Below are positions 51,978 through 63,155 of a stretch of DNA of 64,000 bases, piece after piece (the stretch's first letter is position 1; each line of letters opens with the position of its first letter). The notes under the pieces were generated by a model. The model saw nothing but the letters and a program-made list of their open reading frames with translations. It made no database searches and had not been told where the DNA came from. This DNA is from Diplosphaera chodatii (Eukaryota; Chlorophyta; Trebouxiophyceae; Prasiolales; Stichococcaceae), in contig JAALGY010000053.1 of assembly GCA_032358165.1 (NCBI GenBank), positions 1,488,001 through 1,552,000 of the forward strand, read 5' to 3'. The position numbers and the translations under genes were made by a program.

Positions 51978-53226
51978 GACGGATAGCACGTCAGGCTCGG
52001 CAGCTGAACCACTGTGCGGGCGTCAGCTGTGTGGTCACAGTCTGCATCACAATGCGTTGCCGCGGAAGCCACGACTGGTGTTTGGACGTCTGCTTGGCAA
52101 GCATCAAGCTGCACCACCTCGCCAGTCGCTGCCCAGCAGGACGAGACCACGTACCAGGTAACGCTGGAACTGCAAAGGCTGCTACCAGCCAGACGGAAGG
52201 TATTGTAGGAGAACTTCGGCTGGCCGGCTTGGTAAACTCTGAGCCACGGCCCAAGACACGGTGCGGCCTGTTGGGACCGGGAGCGACGTGCAGTGTCCGG
52301 CCACTGTGCGCCTCTGAGTTGCTCCGCGTGATCAGGCAAAAAGCGCATCTGGCCCTCGTCGGAATGACGTGAAATTGGCAAAAGCTGGTGCTGCAGGTTG
52401 CTGAGTCAGCCTGAGCTGGGGACATGCATTCGTCACCCCACCAGCTTGCACGCCCACGCAGATTTGCCAGATTGCCACCCGCGCCAGCTTGCACATCAAC
52501 TGCACCGTGACTGCCGCTACGTACTGCGCAGAGTTGTCAGGCGGGTTGCAGAGCGAACGCAAGGTTGTGTGAAGCGGAACACCACCTGCCGAGGCAGCAG
52601 TTGTCCGTCAGCGTGGTGGGGCAGCACCCGGCCCGCTGTCTCCGCCCGCAGCACATGAGGGAGCCGATCTCCGGCAGTCACTGGCCAGGTGGGCGCCCGC
52701 GGCGACGCTGCTGTGGGGATGTGCCACTCCTGCTGGACCTCCTCGTTGACTTTGTGCCCTTTACGCATTCCCGCACATCCAAGACGCGACCGGCGTGGCG
52801 GTCTGTTTGTCCGGTCGTGTGTCTTTGTGGGTCCTCTGCTGCTGCGCTGCGGCAGCAGCAGCCGGCCCGGCGGTGCCGGAGGCCGTGCCTGTAGGACTGT
52901 TTGAACGTGGCGGCTTGAGGGCTCGGTGGCACCCCAGCGTAGGCAACCAGGCTGCGCAGCCAGCTTTCAGCCTGTGTGTGCGTGTGCAAGGCGGCGGCGG
53001 CCTGGTTCCGCCTGGCGTCGCCTGCCTTGTGTGTATTCCTGTGCAGGGTTGAGCCCTTGGACTCACCCATCTGGCGTGGGGCCATCACGGCCCTGCAAAG
53101 TGCAAGCGCTGGCGCAGAGAGGGTGTTCACAGCTACTATGAGCAAGTGCGTGGTCGGTGCTGACATCCTGATGCCATCCTGGTGCAGGCGGAGCGTGAGC
53201 AGCGGCGGCGGCGCACGCGCCCGCAC
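51978..53226. other. Longest stretch without a recognised gene (divergent PEX10 / STY kinase)
   Basis: It should contain the promoters and 5' UTRs of PEX10 (minus) and the STY-like kinase (plus). Several open frames with splice-like borders occur on the minus strand at 52200-52770, for example one reading RVLPHHADGQLLPRQVVFRF. None matches a family I know. A small unrecognised gene is possible. Confidence 0.4.
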
Positions 53227-55456
53227 ATGGTGACGCTTGTGGCGCGCAGCCCGAACCTAGTAGGCTCCAGCAGCTGGGGATCGCTGCACCACCAGCTCTC
53301 CGTCAGCCCGTCGGCCGCCGGCCAGCCAGCAGCGGGGCAGCCCTGCGGCATGAGCCAGGCGCCCGCCGCTCAGCAGCCGCCCCCCCAGTCCCAGCCCGCG
53401 CGCAAGGCGACGCGCAATGAGATCCTCGAGGCGTTCATCGGCAATCTGCGGCAGCGCGCCAGCATCGACCTGGATGCGACGGGCGTGCTGCACGGCATCC
53501 GCGAGCACTTTCACCGCCTGCCGACGCGCTACGCGCTCGATGTCAACATCTCCACCCTGGACGTTCTCAACCACAAACGGTTGCTGGACTCGGCCAGGAC
53601 AGACCCCTCAGCCGTGTCCTTCCAGGTCCGCCCCGTCGATGTCACCACATCGCGCGGCATCTCGGAGGACCGCCAGCCCAGCTTTGGCAGCCTGGAGGCG
53701 CACCACGTGCAAGCGGCGCAGCAGCAGGCCAGGAGCGCGTCCTCGCGCAGCCGATCGCTGCCGCGGCCCGCCTTCGGGTCGTCCCCCAACCTCCAGGCGC
53801 TGATGCTGGAGCACGAGGACCGGCTGGACAGCCTCAGGACGTCGACAGACACGCAGCAGGTGGACACCTTCTACGAGGTCACCATCGCGTCGGTGGACCA
53901 GCCCAAGCTGCTGAGCCGCCTGTCAGAGGCGCTGGGGGACTTGAACCTCAACATTGCTGAGGCGCACGCCTTCAACACCACCGACAAGTTCTCACTGGAC
54001 GTTTTTGTCGTCAACGGCTGGACTGGCCAGGGCACAGAGGACTTGGAGGAGGTGCTAAGCCAGCGGCTGCAGGAGCTGCCGCCGCCCCACGGCGAGGGCT
54101 CGGAGCCGGCCAGCGGTCAGGGCAGCCCGCGCACGCAGTCCGGCGAGATGCCCTTCCTGATCGACTTCGACCAGCGGCAGCGGAGCATGGAGATGCCAGC
54201 AGCGGTGCCGCCGCCAGACGACTGGGAGCTGGATGCAGTGGAGATCAAGTTTCAGGAGCGCATCGCGAGCGGCGCATTTGGCGACCTGTACAAGGGCACC
54301 TACTGCGGGCAGGACGTGGCGATCAAGATCCTGCGCAACGTGCAGGACGACTCTCAGCAGTATGCTGAGTTCCTGCAGGAGGTGTCCATCATGCGGAAGG
54401 TCCGCCACAAGAACGTGGTGCAGTTCATCGGTGCCTGCACGCGCAAGCCCAACCTGTGCATCGTGGTGGAGTACATGCCCGGCGGGAGTGTGTATGACTA
54501 CATGCGGCGGGCGGGGCCCCTGAAGCTCGCCAACCTGCTGAAGGTGGCGGTGGAGATCTGCCGCGGCATGGACTACCTGCACAAGCGTAAGATCGCGCAC
54601 CGCGACCTGAAGGCCGCCAACCTGCTGATGGACGAGACGGGCACCGTCAAGATCGCGGACTTTGGCGTCGCCCGCATCATGGACACCGCCGGCGTCATGA
54701 CCGCTGAGACAGGCACCTACAGGTGGGTGGCGCAGCAGCGCCCGGCGTCATTGAACGATAGCGCTCACGACCTTGTGCTTCTGCTGCACAGTCATCGTGC
54801 CGTTCTTGCACCAAGACCCTTGCTACACTGCTCCTACTCTGCTTTCATGCTACAGGTGGATGGCACCAGAGGTCATTGAGCACAAGCCGTATGGCGAGAA
54901 GGCGGATGTCTTCTCCTTCGGCATCCTGCTGTGGGAGCTGCTTACAGGGCGGGTGCCCTATGAGGACATGACGCCACTGCAGGTGTGGTTCACAACTCGG
55001 TGCCACCCAGCTTGCATGAATCAAGCTGGTGCTGCATGGTGTGCATGCTGCTGCTTGCTGACGTGCATGTACAAGACTGCATATCGAGAACCTTTGCTGA
55101 CAGCTCCCTCGCTGGGCAGGCGGCAGTGGGCGTCGTGCAGAAGGGGCTGCGGCCGATGCTGCCGCCTGGCACCCCGCAGCCGCTGGCCAACATCATGGGG
55201 CAGTGCTGGGTGCGGGAGCCGCAGGCGCGCCCCAGTTTTGAGTCGCTGAAGGAGCAGCTGGAGGTGAGCTGCAGCTGATACCATGCGAGGAACTTGTGCA
55301 AACATGACAATTGCATTCCACGCAAGGCGAGGGTTTCGCACCCTGAGACAGTGGGTGTTCATGTCACAGGACATCCTGGAGGCCAGCCGCCAGGAGGACA
55401 CACGCCGCACGCAGTCTGCTGGCTTCCTGTCCAAGCTGCGCAAGGGGAAGCCCTGA
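53227..55456 (+). CDS. ACT-domain Raf-like Ser/Thr/Tyr protein kinase (STY8/17/46 type)
   Basis: Predicted 617 residues from four exons: 53227-54722, 54856-54982, 55120-55263 and 55370-55456. A conserved N-terminal block ([50 protein letters not shown]) precedes an ACT domain at about 214-280 ([20 protein letters not shown]). The kinase domain starts near residue 340. It has [54 protein letters not shown] and the Raf-like [18 protein letters not shown]. This order defines the plant STY group. Plant members phosphorylate chloroplast transit peptides in the cytosol. That role here is inferred. The frame stays open upstream to 53182 without an ATG, so a further 5' exon ending at the acceptor ggtgcag (53187) is possible. 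Confidence 0.88.
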
Positions 55457-56195
55457 GCGGCGCCACGCCTGCCCCACAGACCAGTCCCCCAGGCTGCCTG
55501 CAATAGATACCTGGATGCCCCTCCGCGGCGCACACAGCGGAGCCTGCATGGCCATACATTCCTCTGGAAGCAGCGGGTCGCGGGGTGCTGTGATGTCGGC
55601 ACCTTGACCCCATACCACAGCTGGCCGCCAGCGACAGCAGATACTTGTGTGCTTCCGTGTGTGTGCAACTAGTGGCGAGTTTATGCAGTCAGCGAGGAGG
55701 GCAGTCATAGAGCCTCCCCGTGATTTGTCAGCAGAGCAGATTGCTAGTGGGGGAGAGCACGGCAGACTCGTAGGGCGCCGCACTTGTGCTTCGGTTGCGG
55801 GGCCCGCACCCCATCGTCAGCATGCTGCTGTGGTGGACGATGTTGCAGCGCAGTGTAGACGGCGTAGCTCAATTTTGACCGCTGCTCAGAAGCCAGCTTG
55901 CATGTCCAAGCTTCAGAGTAGAATAGAGACACGCCGTGCTCACTTCTGATTTCAAACATTCTATGTGCTGTTTTCGCCATGCATTGTCCAGCTGTGGCCT
56001 GCTTGTAACACAGCCTAAGATCACCAGATCGGTGGAACCTGTTCAAGTTCTTACATCCAGTCAGTTCCAGTCCAACCGGGCTTGAACATCGGGGGCAAAG
56101 AATGTGGTGCATTGCTGATCATTGGACGGTGTGCTGCACACAGAGGCAACACGACTGCTGCCATCCTACTGCTCATGCTGGCATGAGGTCCCCTT
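55457..56195. other. Convergent gap between STY kinase and MDH
   Basis: No gene is supported. TGTAA occurs on the plus strand at 56004-56008, and on the minus strand (ttaca) at 56051-56055. The latter is about 145 bases past the MDH stop and is a likely MDH polyadenylation signal. Confidence 0.5.
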
Positions 56196-58641
56196 TCAGC
56201 TCTGGTTGGCGAACTCGACGCCCTTGTCGATGGAGGACTTCAGCTCGGGGATGAGCTTCTGCAGGCGAAGAGACACCGCAACATCAGAAATACAGTTTCC
56301 GGGAGTAGCGTCATGTTGGTGTGATCTCACGGATTACATGCAGAAGAAGTGTACCTTGAGGCCATCCTGCTCGTACTGGTTGAGCTCCCCCAGCCCATAG
56401 ATCTCCTCCGCGCCTGTGCGTTGAGCACAGCAGGATGTGGCTCAGGCCAGCCACAGGAAGGCATCAACACAGTGTGCGGGCCTGGTGAGCAAACTCTCAG
56501 CAGATATGGCCCCAGGCGCTGCGCATGCTCACCTGAGGGGCCCAGCCGGACCTTGGAGGCGAAGAACGGCAGCTCCGTGACCGTCGACTGCACAAAGGTG
56601 GGCTCCACCACGTTCGAGTCGCCGTTCAGGCCCCGCAGGCATGCGTCCGCAAACAGCGCGCCCGCATACGCCATGGACAGCGTCGCTGACCCCTGCAGCA
56701 CATGCACGACTCGGTTGGGTACCAACCTGCCAGGAGGCCTTCAAAACGAAGACCGGGTGCATGGCCAGTGTGCAGGTGAGCTCCCCATCTCCATCACACA
56801 GCAGAGTGTGGGATGGGAGCTGCTGCCGCTCCTTGGCGCCGCCCGCCTGCGCTGGCCTACGGCTGTGCCACGGCGCAGCCGTGTGACAGGGGGCCGGCGG
56901 CGGGCGGCGGGGCACACCTTGCCGGCCTTGGCCTGCACCACCTCGGTGCCGCCCTCCTGCGTGCGCTGCGTCAGCGCCTCGATGTCCGCCTGGCTCAGGT
57001 CCGCGCTGGGCGTCGCCTGCAGCGGTGCAGCAACCTCCAGTTGTGCAGTGGTCTGGGGAGCCAGCGACCAGCTGGCCAGTTGAGGATGCAACGGACTGCT
57101 GCGTACGTTGGTGTCCATCCAGCTTGCAAGGGCACAGTGCTCCACACTTGTCACCAGAGATCACAGGGTGTCTGCACTCTAAAGTACGCCCTGTGCGGGA
57201 GACTGGGAGCTATGAACCGCGTGCCACGCAGATGGCTCGACTGCCCAGTCTCCAGAGGCGGTGACGGCCCAATGCTTCGGCTCACCTGGGAGAACAGCGG
57301 CAGGATGGTGACGCCGGCGTGCCCGCCCACCACCGGCACATCAACATCCGCGACGTCCAGGCCCGCCTTCTCCGCGTAGAAGGTCTTGGCCCGCACCTGT
57401 GCCGCCAAGACATCACCCCGAGGTGAGCACATCGCCGCGCGGTGGACACAAGGGACAGGGCAAAGGACAGCGTGTACCCAACTCAACAGCAGAGGTTGCA
57501 CATGTAGGTAGATGCTCAGCACGCACGCCATGTGGTGCATCATGTGTGGTGGCGCAGCACGCACCACGTCCAGGGTGGTGACGCCGAAGAGGCGCTTGGG
57601 GTCGTACACGCCCATCTTCTTCAGTGTCTCCGCAGCAATGGCCACTGTGGAGTTGACCGGGTTGGAAATGATGTTCAGCAGCGCCTGCAAGTGGATGAAC
57701 CACATGACATGGACCATGTGTCGTGCACCACATGTACTGCGCTGGAGCCCATCGTTATACTTCGACTGCTCTTATTTGCCATCAATGCTCTGCACGTGTA
57801 GCGGGGCAGGCGAGCAGCTCACCCCAGGCGCGTGCTTGCCAATCGCCTCTGTGAGGCCCTTGACAATGCCGGCATTGATCTGCAGCCAGCACAGCAACCC
57901 TGATCATGTGCTGAAGTGGGGCCTGCGGCTGTTGTCCGCTGCGTGTCTGAGAGCATGACAGACGCCAGCAAAATGCCTCATCCCGCTCGCCATGTGTCAG
58001 CAGCAGGCCGCACCTTGAACAGATCATCACGCGTCATGCCGGGCTTCCGCGGCACGCCGGCAGGCATGATGACGACGTCGGCACCCTTGAGCGCCTCAGC
58101 AAGGTGCTCGTCGCCAGCGTAACCCTGATGGAAAGCTTGCCGTGTCATTTCCCATCCGGGTGGCACGGCATGACCTAGAGACATCATGGCATGGCAGGCA
58201 GCGCAGCAGGCACCTTTGTCGTGGCACGCGAGTTGATGTGGCTGATGTCAGCCGCCACTCCGGGGGTGCCGACGATATCGTAGAGCGCCAGGTCGCTGAC
58301 GAGTGGCGAGATCTGCAAAGCAGCAGGAGGCAGCCGGCATTGACGGCTGGCCCAGGCATCACACAACGATGTGGAGCATCCAGTCCAGTGGCGGTGCAAC
58401 AGGGCTGATGCAAGTTGGTGCGCCACAAACCACGAACAAGGAGGCTCTACTCCCAGAATCATGCCGCGGAACGAGAGCGCCGTGCACACGAGTGTAATAC
58501 CTTCATCAGCAACCCCAGCGGCTGGCCGATGCCACCAGCGGCGCCCAGCACCACCACTTTGCGCTCCGGGACATGAGAGGATGCGAAGCCCCGGGCTCCG
58601 GCCGCCGTCAGGGCCTTGCCGGCCTTCAGCAGCGAGTTCAT
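56196..58641 (-). CDS. MDH: NAD-dependent malate dehydrogenase, mitochondrial type
   Basis: Predicted 339 residues from 10 exons: 58501-58641, 58214-58312, 58014-58124, 57823-57879, 57565-57684, 57286-57396, 56918-57016, 56533-56692, 56355-56413 and 56196-56258. A short basic, Ala/Ser-rich presequence ([20 protein letters not shown]) looks like a mitochondrial transit peptide. The NAD-binding loop is [18 protein letters not shown]. The substrate Arg pair lies in [30 protein letters not shown] and the catalytic His in [18 protein letters not shown] follow. The C-terminal half reads [20 protein letters not shown], then [17 protein letters not shown]. It interconverts malate and oxaloacetate. 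No peroxisomal PTS2 is visible, so mitochondrial location is favoured. It shares a divergent promoter region with a complex I-like gene. Confidence 0.93.
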
Positions 58642-59058
58642 GGCTGCGAGTCCCTGAACCTATGAAGCAGCCGCTGCCTGTCCTGACCCCGTCTGGGTGC
58701 ACAGCTGCACGGACGACCTCAATGGCAATACCTGGGATTGCTTACAAAGCGACTGCAGCGCGTTTCGTGCATTGTGGCATCGGCTGGGCTGATGTGCTGC
58801 ACTCGGCGAGATCAGGGTTCTGGACCACCTGCTGCTCAGTAGTGTGCCGCGCTCACAAACTCACTTTGACAACATCGTCTATACAGTATACCTTGTGCGG
58901 CAGCACAGCTGCATAGGGCGGGCTTGCTCCATTGTTCCGCAAGTACTGCTTGCTGGAAACCTGCAATCCTCTCCCTTGGTACACGGCTGCAAACCGATCT
59001 TTGGTGCCCATAAGTGAACAGCCAAGTGGTTTCCTTGATTTAGCGGCCATCTGCCCGC
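58642..59058. promoter_or_regulatory. Bidirectional promoter region, MDH and complex I-like subunit
   Basis: Only 417 bases separate the two start codons of oppositely oriented genes for predicted mitochondrial proteins. No fixed TATA box or clear palindrome stands out. Confidence 0.5.
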
Positions 59059-60052
59059 ATGGCGGGCAAGGCGCTGAAGTCTGTCGGCAACGCCCTGTCC
59101 AAGCTGCGCATCATGGCGCCATGGCGGGTGCGGCTCCTGCACACACCGAGCATCATGCGCAGCGAGGCGATAACAGAGGGCCGATTGGGCATTGCAAACC
59201 TGTTGCCATGCGAAAACGGCACGTGACTGATACTTTGCTGCTCACCCAGATTACCGGCGTGGCGAGTGATGCCGAATTCCAGGATTACCTTCCAGCAGCA
59301 GGCGATTTCCGGGCGGTTGCACCCATGTGCGCTGCGCCAGCTGACTGCGTGATGGCCATACCCTGTGATGCTTGCCGGTGACGAACGGGAACTGCAGGCG
59401 CTGACTGCCGTCCTGTCGCACGTCCAGGAGCCAGACCGTGCGTGCGGTCATCCCGCATGCAGACCCAAACCTGGTCTACGACATCAAGTACTACAGTGAG
59501 TCACGTCACATGCCAGGAGTGTACAACATAAGTGTCCAGGCAGGTGGTGTTTGTCTGGCCTCATCATATACTCCTTGGCACATCTGCTTGCCCATCCCAC
59601 CTTGCACCTGCCTGTGCAGCACGGGACACACGCCGCCGGCAGCAGGTTGTGGGTGGCATGAACCAGACGGAGCTCGTCTCCATGAAGCTTGACGTCACTG
59701 CCCCAGCAAAGCGGCCAGAGGGGGTGAGCCCAGTGTGACCCTGGTGCATGTGTAGGGCTTGGCATGCAAGCATCCCGATGATAGCTGCTGTTTCAGTGTG
59801 TCGGCAAAGCAGTCTGTCAATGCCTGCATGACCTCGGTTGCTGAGCTCCGTACGCTTGTCAATGTTACAGCCGCCACCAACACCTGGCTCTCGGCACAAG
59901 TTCTCCAAGCCGATTGGCTACCTGGAGGTGTGCAGTGGTTGCATTCTCCGAGAATGGCGTGTGTATCTGCCTTTTCCGATCAATGCCAGGCATGCCGAGG
60001 CTGTCAAACACTAGCATGTATGATGCAGGTTGCCAACAGCGGCTACACATGA
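59059..60052 (+). CDS. Small mitochondrial protein, possibly complex I subunit B14.5a (NDUFA7)-like
   Basis: Predicted 132 residues from six exons: 59059-59127, 59250-59326, 59428-59495, 59620-59723, 59871-59927 and 60029-60052. The N-terminus is short, basic and free of acidic residues (MAGKALKSVGNALSKLRI), as in matrix-targeted proteins. Then come APWRITGVASDAEFQDYLPA, RAVIPHADPNLVYDIKYYTR and DTRRRQQ, and a tail KFSKPIGYLEVANSGYT. The YYTRD-x-RR motif resembles the YYCTRDGRRE motif of B14.5a, and the APWRITG start resembles plant versions. I recognise these from memory only, so the family call is tentative. The end of exon 2 was chosen to keep frame (GDFRAVAPM joined to SQTVRAVIP). A later donor at 59378 would also fit. 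Confidence 0.55.
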
Positions 60053-60280
60053 TGCGGAAGGGCCGCCGCCATCAATGTGTACCATACCGCTGCACATCTT
60101 GTTTTGCGTACTTCATCGAAGCCATCGAAGCTGCATGACATGCAGTGCTATAATTGAAAGTGGTCTATACCTACTCCTGGCTAGTGGTTCGTGCTGGAAC
60201 GTACCACTGGCACAACATGTCTGCAACAGCAACAACATCTGCAAAATGAATGCCGGCCATCCCGAGGGCCCCAGTGCCCG

Positions 60281-60625
60281 TCAGAATAAGATCTGATACT
60301 TTGCCTCGTCCTTTGGCGTGTCTTTGGAGGCTGGGTCCACCCGCCAAAGGCACGCCTGGATCTGGTCTGGATCGTCCGCTGCGCAGATGCCCTTCATGGT
60401 GATGCCTGCGTCTGCAGCTGCCCCGCCGAACTCGAAGACGGCCGGCAGCGGCAGGTCGACTGCTGCTTCCGACGACAGCTTCACATCTTCTGGCTCATTG
60501 CCGTCTGCCTTGGCGCTGGGCTGCGGTGCAGACTTGACCGCTTGCGGCGCCTCCCGCTTGGCGGCTGCCTCCTCCTCCTTGGGCTCTGCCTGCTGTTTGC
60601 TGCCACCAAATGGCCACAGTCCCAT
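60281..60625 (-). CDS. Small unknown acidic protein, single exon
   Basis: A 114-residue open frame starts at ATG 60625 (MGLWPFGGSKQQ) and ends KYQILF at 60281. The first half is rich in Glu, Ala, Lys and Pro and is probably disordered. The second half reads VFEFGGAAADAGITMKGIC, then ACLWRVDPASKDTPKDE, and looks folded. I do not recognise a family. The start is chosen because the sequence before it loses coding character, though the frame stays open to 60802. It is convergent with the complex I-like gene and divergent from SEX4. A noncoding or coding upstream exon cannot be excluded. Confidence 0.5.
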   Translation of the reverse strand: MGLWPFGGSKQQAEPKEEEAAAKREAPQAVKSAPQPSAKADGNEPEDVKLSSEAAVDLPLPAVFEFGGAAADAGITMKGICAADDPDQIQACLWRVDPASKDTPKDEAKYQILF

Positions 60626-61025
60626 CCCTTGCTGCTTGTGTGTGTCTGCGACCTGGCTGGCGTGCAGCACGGCCACTTGGTGAGCACAGCAGTGATCTCT
60701 GACCGATCGTGTGGCGTCTTGAGTGTGAACGCACTTGTGCCGAGCGTGCTTGCTACTGAGCAAGCCTCCCTGCAGCAGCATGCATGAGGGCGCATGAGGC
60801 AATCTCAGATCTCACACTCGGAGACTTCCGCTCAATGCTCACGCTGTCACGCAATTACTGCGATCTTGTGCAGTGCGGCATGCACCTATTGATGAAGGAT
60901 TGTTTATGACCTGCTGTGTTGCTGACAGGCCAGCAGCCTTTCGCCTGTGCGGCATGCACTGTGCCGTTAGCGGCATCTGACAATCGTCGCCTGCTGGTCC
61001 TGCCTGTCTTCACGTGGGAACCAAA
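60626..61025. promoter_or_regulatory. Divergent region between small unknown gene and SEX4
   Basis: About 400 bases separate two oppositely oriented starts. I see no further gene or clear binding site. Confidence 0.4.
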
Positions 61026-63017
61026 ATGGTAGCGATGTGCATGTCCTACCAAGACTGGATCCAGGCAAGTGCTGTGGACAGGCCGACAGCAGTGCGGCAT
61101 TCGGCTGTGCCATTGCCACGCACGCGATGCGGTGCCATCCGCTCGGCAGCCTCAGCCACTGATCGCCATCGGTTCACGGTAGCAAGCTCCGCGACCATGA
61201 ATGTAGGTGAGACGCACCTTGCAATTGCTGATGTTGCGGCAGTGCGTGCAGGCTGCCTCCCCTCATGCTACCTACGCTTCGCACCCAACTGTAAAGTAAG
61301 CACCAGCATTCACCCCGGCAAGGGATGTTGTGTGTTGCAGAGACGGCGGAGGACGAAGAAGAGGCGAAGTCGGACGAATACAGCAAGGAGATGCAGAGCA
61401 AGATGGGCAGCACGCTGACATACCGGCATGAGGACGGCATGAACTTTGCGCACGTGCTCGACGACCTCATCGTTGGTTCTTGCCTCCAGACGCCTCAGGA
61501 CCTGGACAGGTGAATCCCGTTGCCCGTTGCACAGTATGCGAGGCAAGTCAATCATCAGTGTCAGTTCACACTGCTGTCATAGGAAATTGCCGCCAGCAGG
61601 AACAGACCTTGAGTGGCATTTGCAGGCTCGTCGACGAAGAGGGTGTTGGAACAATTCTTTGTTTGCAACAAGGTGGGCTCAGCACTGTGTTGGGAACATC
61701 CCCAAGCAAAGCTGGCTGATGTATGCGCTTGCAGCTTGAATGTGTCACATGCTTTTTGATGCCTGTTCCTCTGCATACAGACTCGGACATGGCATACTTC
61801 GACCTGGATGTTGCACCAATCGTGGCACGGGCGGCCGAGCGGGGCGACGTGCGCCATGTGCGCCATGAGATCCGGGACTTCGACCCCTTCAGCCTACGGC
61901 AAAACCTGCCAGAGGCCGTGCGCGCTGTTGCGCGTGCATATGCGCAGGGTGAAGGGAAGGTGTACATTCACTGCACGGCGGGTGAGGCATCAGCTTATTT
62001 GCAGTGAGTGACATTGGCTTAAGCATGAGTCTGGCGAGCGCATGTCAACCACGCTGCTACCATATGATGCAGGCATGGGGAGGGCGCCAGCTGTTGCACT
62101 TGCATACATGTTCTGGTGCCGGGGTTTTGAGCTGCAGGTGTGATGCTGCTGTTGCTTGACGATATGGCTGTCTTGTGCTGCACTTGGGGTCGTGGCTTGA
62201 CGTAGCAGACGTGGCAGGTCTGACGCCGTCGACCTCTTGTCTCAGGATGCTTACCAGCAGCTATATGCCGTGCGGCCGTGCAACCCAAAGCTGTTCGCCA
62301 TCCGTGAGGCGACGTGCGACCTTCTGTACGGCGCAGACTTGCAGCCCGCAGCCATCACAGTGCTGCAACAGCACCCAGACTGCACAGTCGAGGTGAGATG
62401 TGGTGTGTATTACTCACTCCCGCTGCACAGCTCACAGTACAGTCGGCAGCATGGTGAACTGGACCTTTGATGCATGCTGTCCGTTTCTGCAAGCTCGCGT
62501 CAACCCCACTGACCATCAACAAGGAGGTCTGTCACCTGACAGGCAGCTGGGCTGGATGTGGGGTGGGGCCAGCGTGCGACACTGCCCTGGGACGCTGGCC
62601 GGCGGGCGCATCGCACAGAGCGGTCCCTGCTGCCGGGGCGATACCAGTACAAGCTGATCTTCGACGGGCGCTGGTCCTACGATGCTGACCATCCATTGCT
62701 GGAGGTGGGATGGCTTGGCAGCAAGCGGGCATACCTGTTTTGGCTCGTTTGAACATGTTGCAGAGCTGAGGCTGCCGGTCTTGTGCTCAGGATGGCGGCA
62801 ATGTGAACAACTTCATAGATGTGCCGCGGAATCCAGCGCATGCTGCAGAGTGCAAGCGGTGCGCAGAAGCCTGGTTGAGTCCCTTCCGCACTTGATTGTT
62901 GATCAGTATGAGTAGTGAGTCTGAATTGGGTTTCGCATTGTCCGCAGGCTGATGCAAGAGGATGCCGCACTATCACAGCAGCAGCGGGCTACAGTCGAGC
63001 AGCTGATGTCTGCATAA
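61026..63017 (+). CDS. SEX4: SEX4-type chloroplast glucan (starch) phosphatase
   Basis: Predicted 369 residues from nine exons: 61026-61206, 61341-61509, 61626-61672, 61781-61981, 62073-62137, 62246-62392, 62543-62704, 62791-62858 and 62948-63017. A Ser/Arg/Ala-rich N-terminus fits a chloroplast transit peptide. The dual-specificity phosphatase domain shows [36 protein letters not shown], the general-acid region [19 protein letters not shown] and the CX5R active site [11 protein letters not shown]. The CBM48 domain follows: [38 protein letters not shown] and [11 protein letters not shown] short helical C-terminal motif comes last. Domain order (phosphatase, then CBM48) is that of plant SEX4, which removes phosphate from starch during breakdown in the plastid. 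Other in-frame ATGs at 61035 and 61041 are possible starts. Confidence 0.9.
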
Positions 63018-63155
63018 TGTTTGAGGCGGTGCTTTAAACCACGGAAGCATTGGGACAGATCCATGTCACTGCCAGCTCGTTCAGACCACGCTAGGCTAGG
63101 CTAATATTGAGCAGGGATCGCAATTCATAGCACTGTACACCTGATGGTCCTGTGC

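Noticed and set aside
53140..53186. Upstream exon for the STY kinase (ATG AGC AAG TGC)
   Set aside because: It would need an intron of under 50 bases. The in-frame ATG at 53227 is simpler, so the exon is mentioned but not adopted.
52678..53226. 182-codon minus-strand open frame upstream of the STY kinase
   Set aside because: It has no family resemblance and overlaps the kinase's N-terminal coding region in antisense. It remains possible that nearby minus-strand sequence is coding, as noted in the findings.
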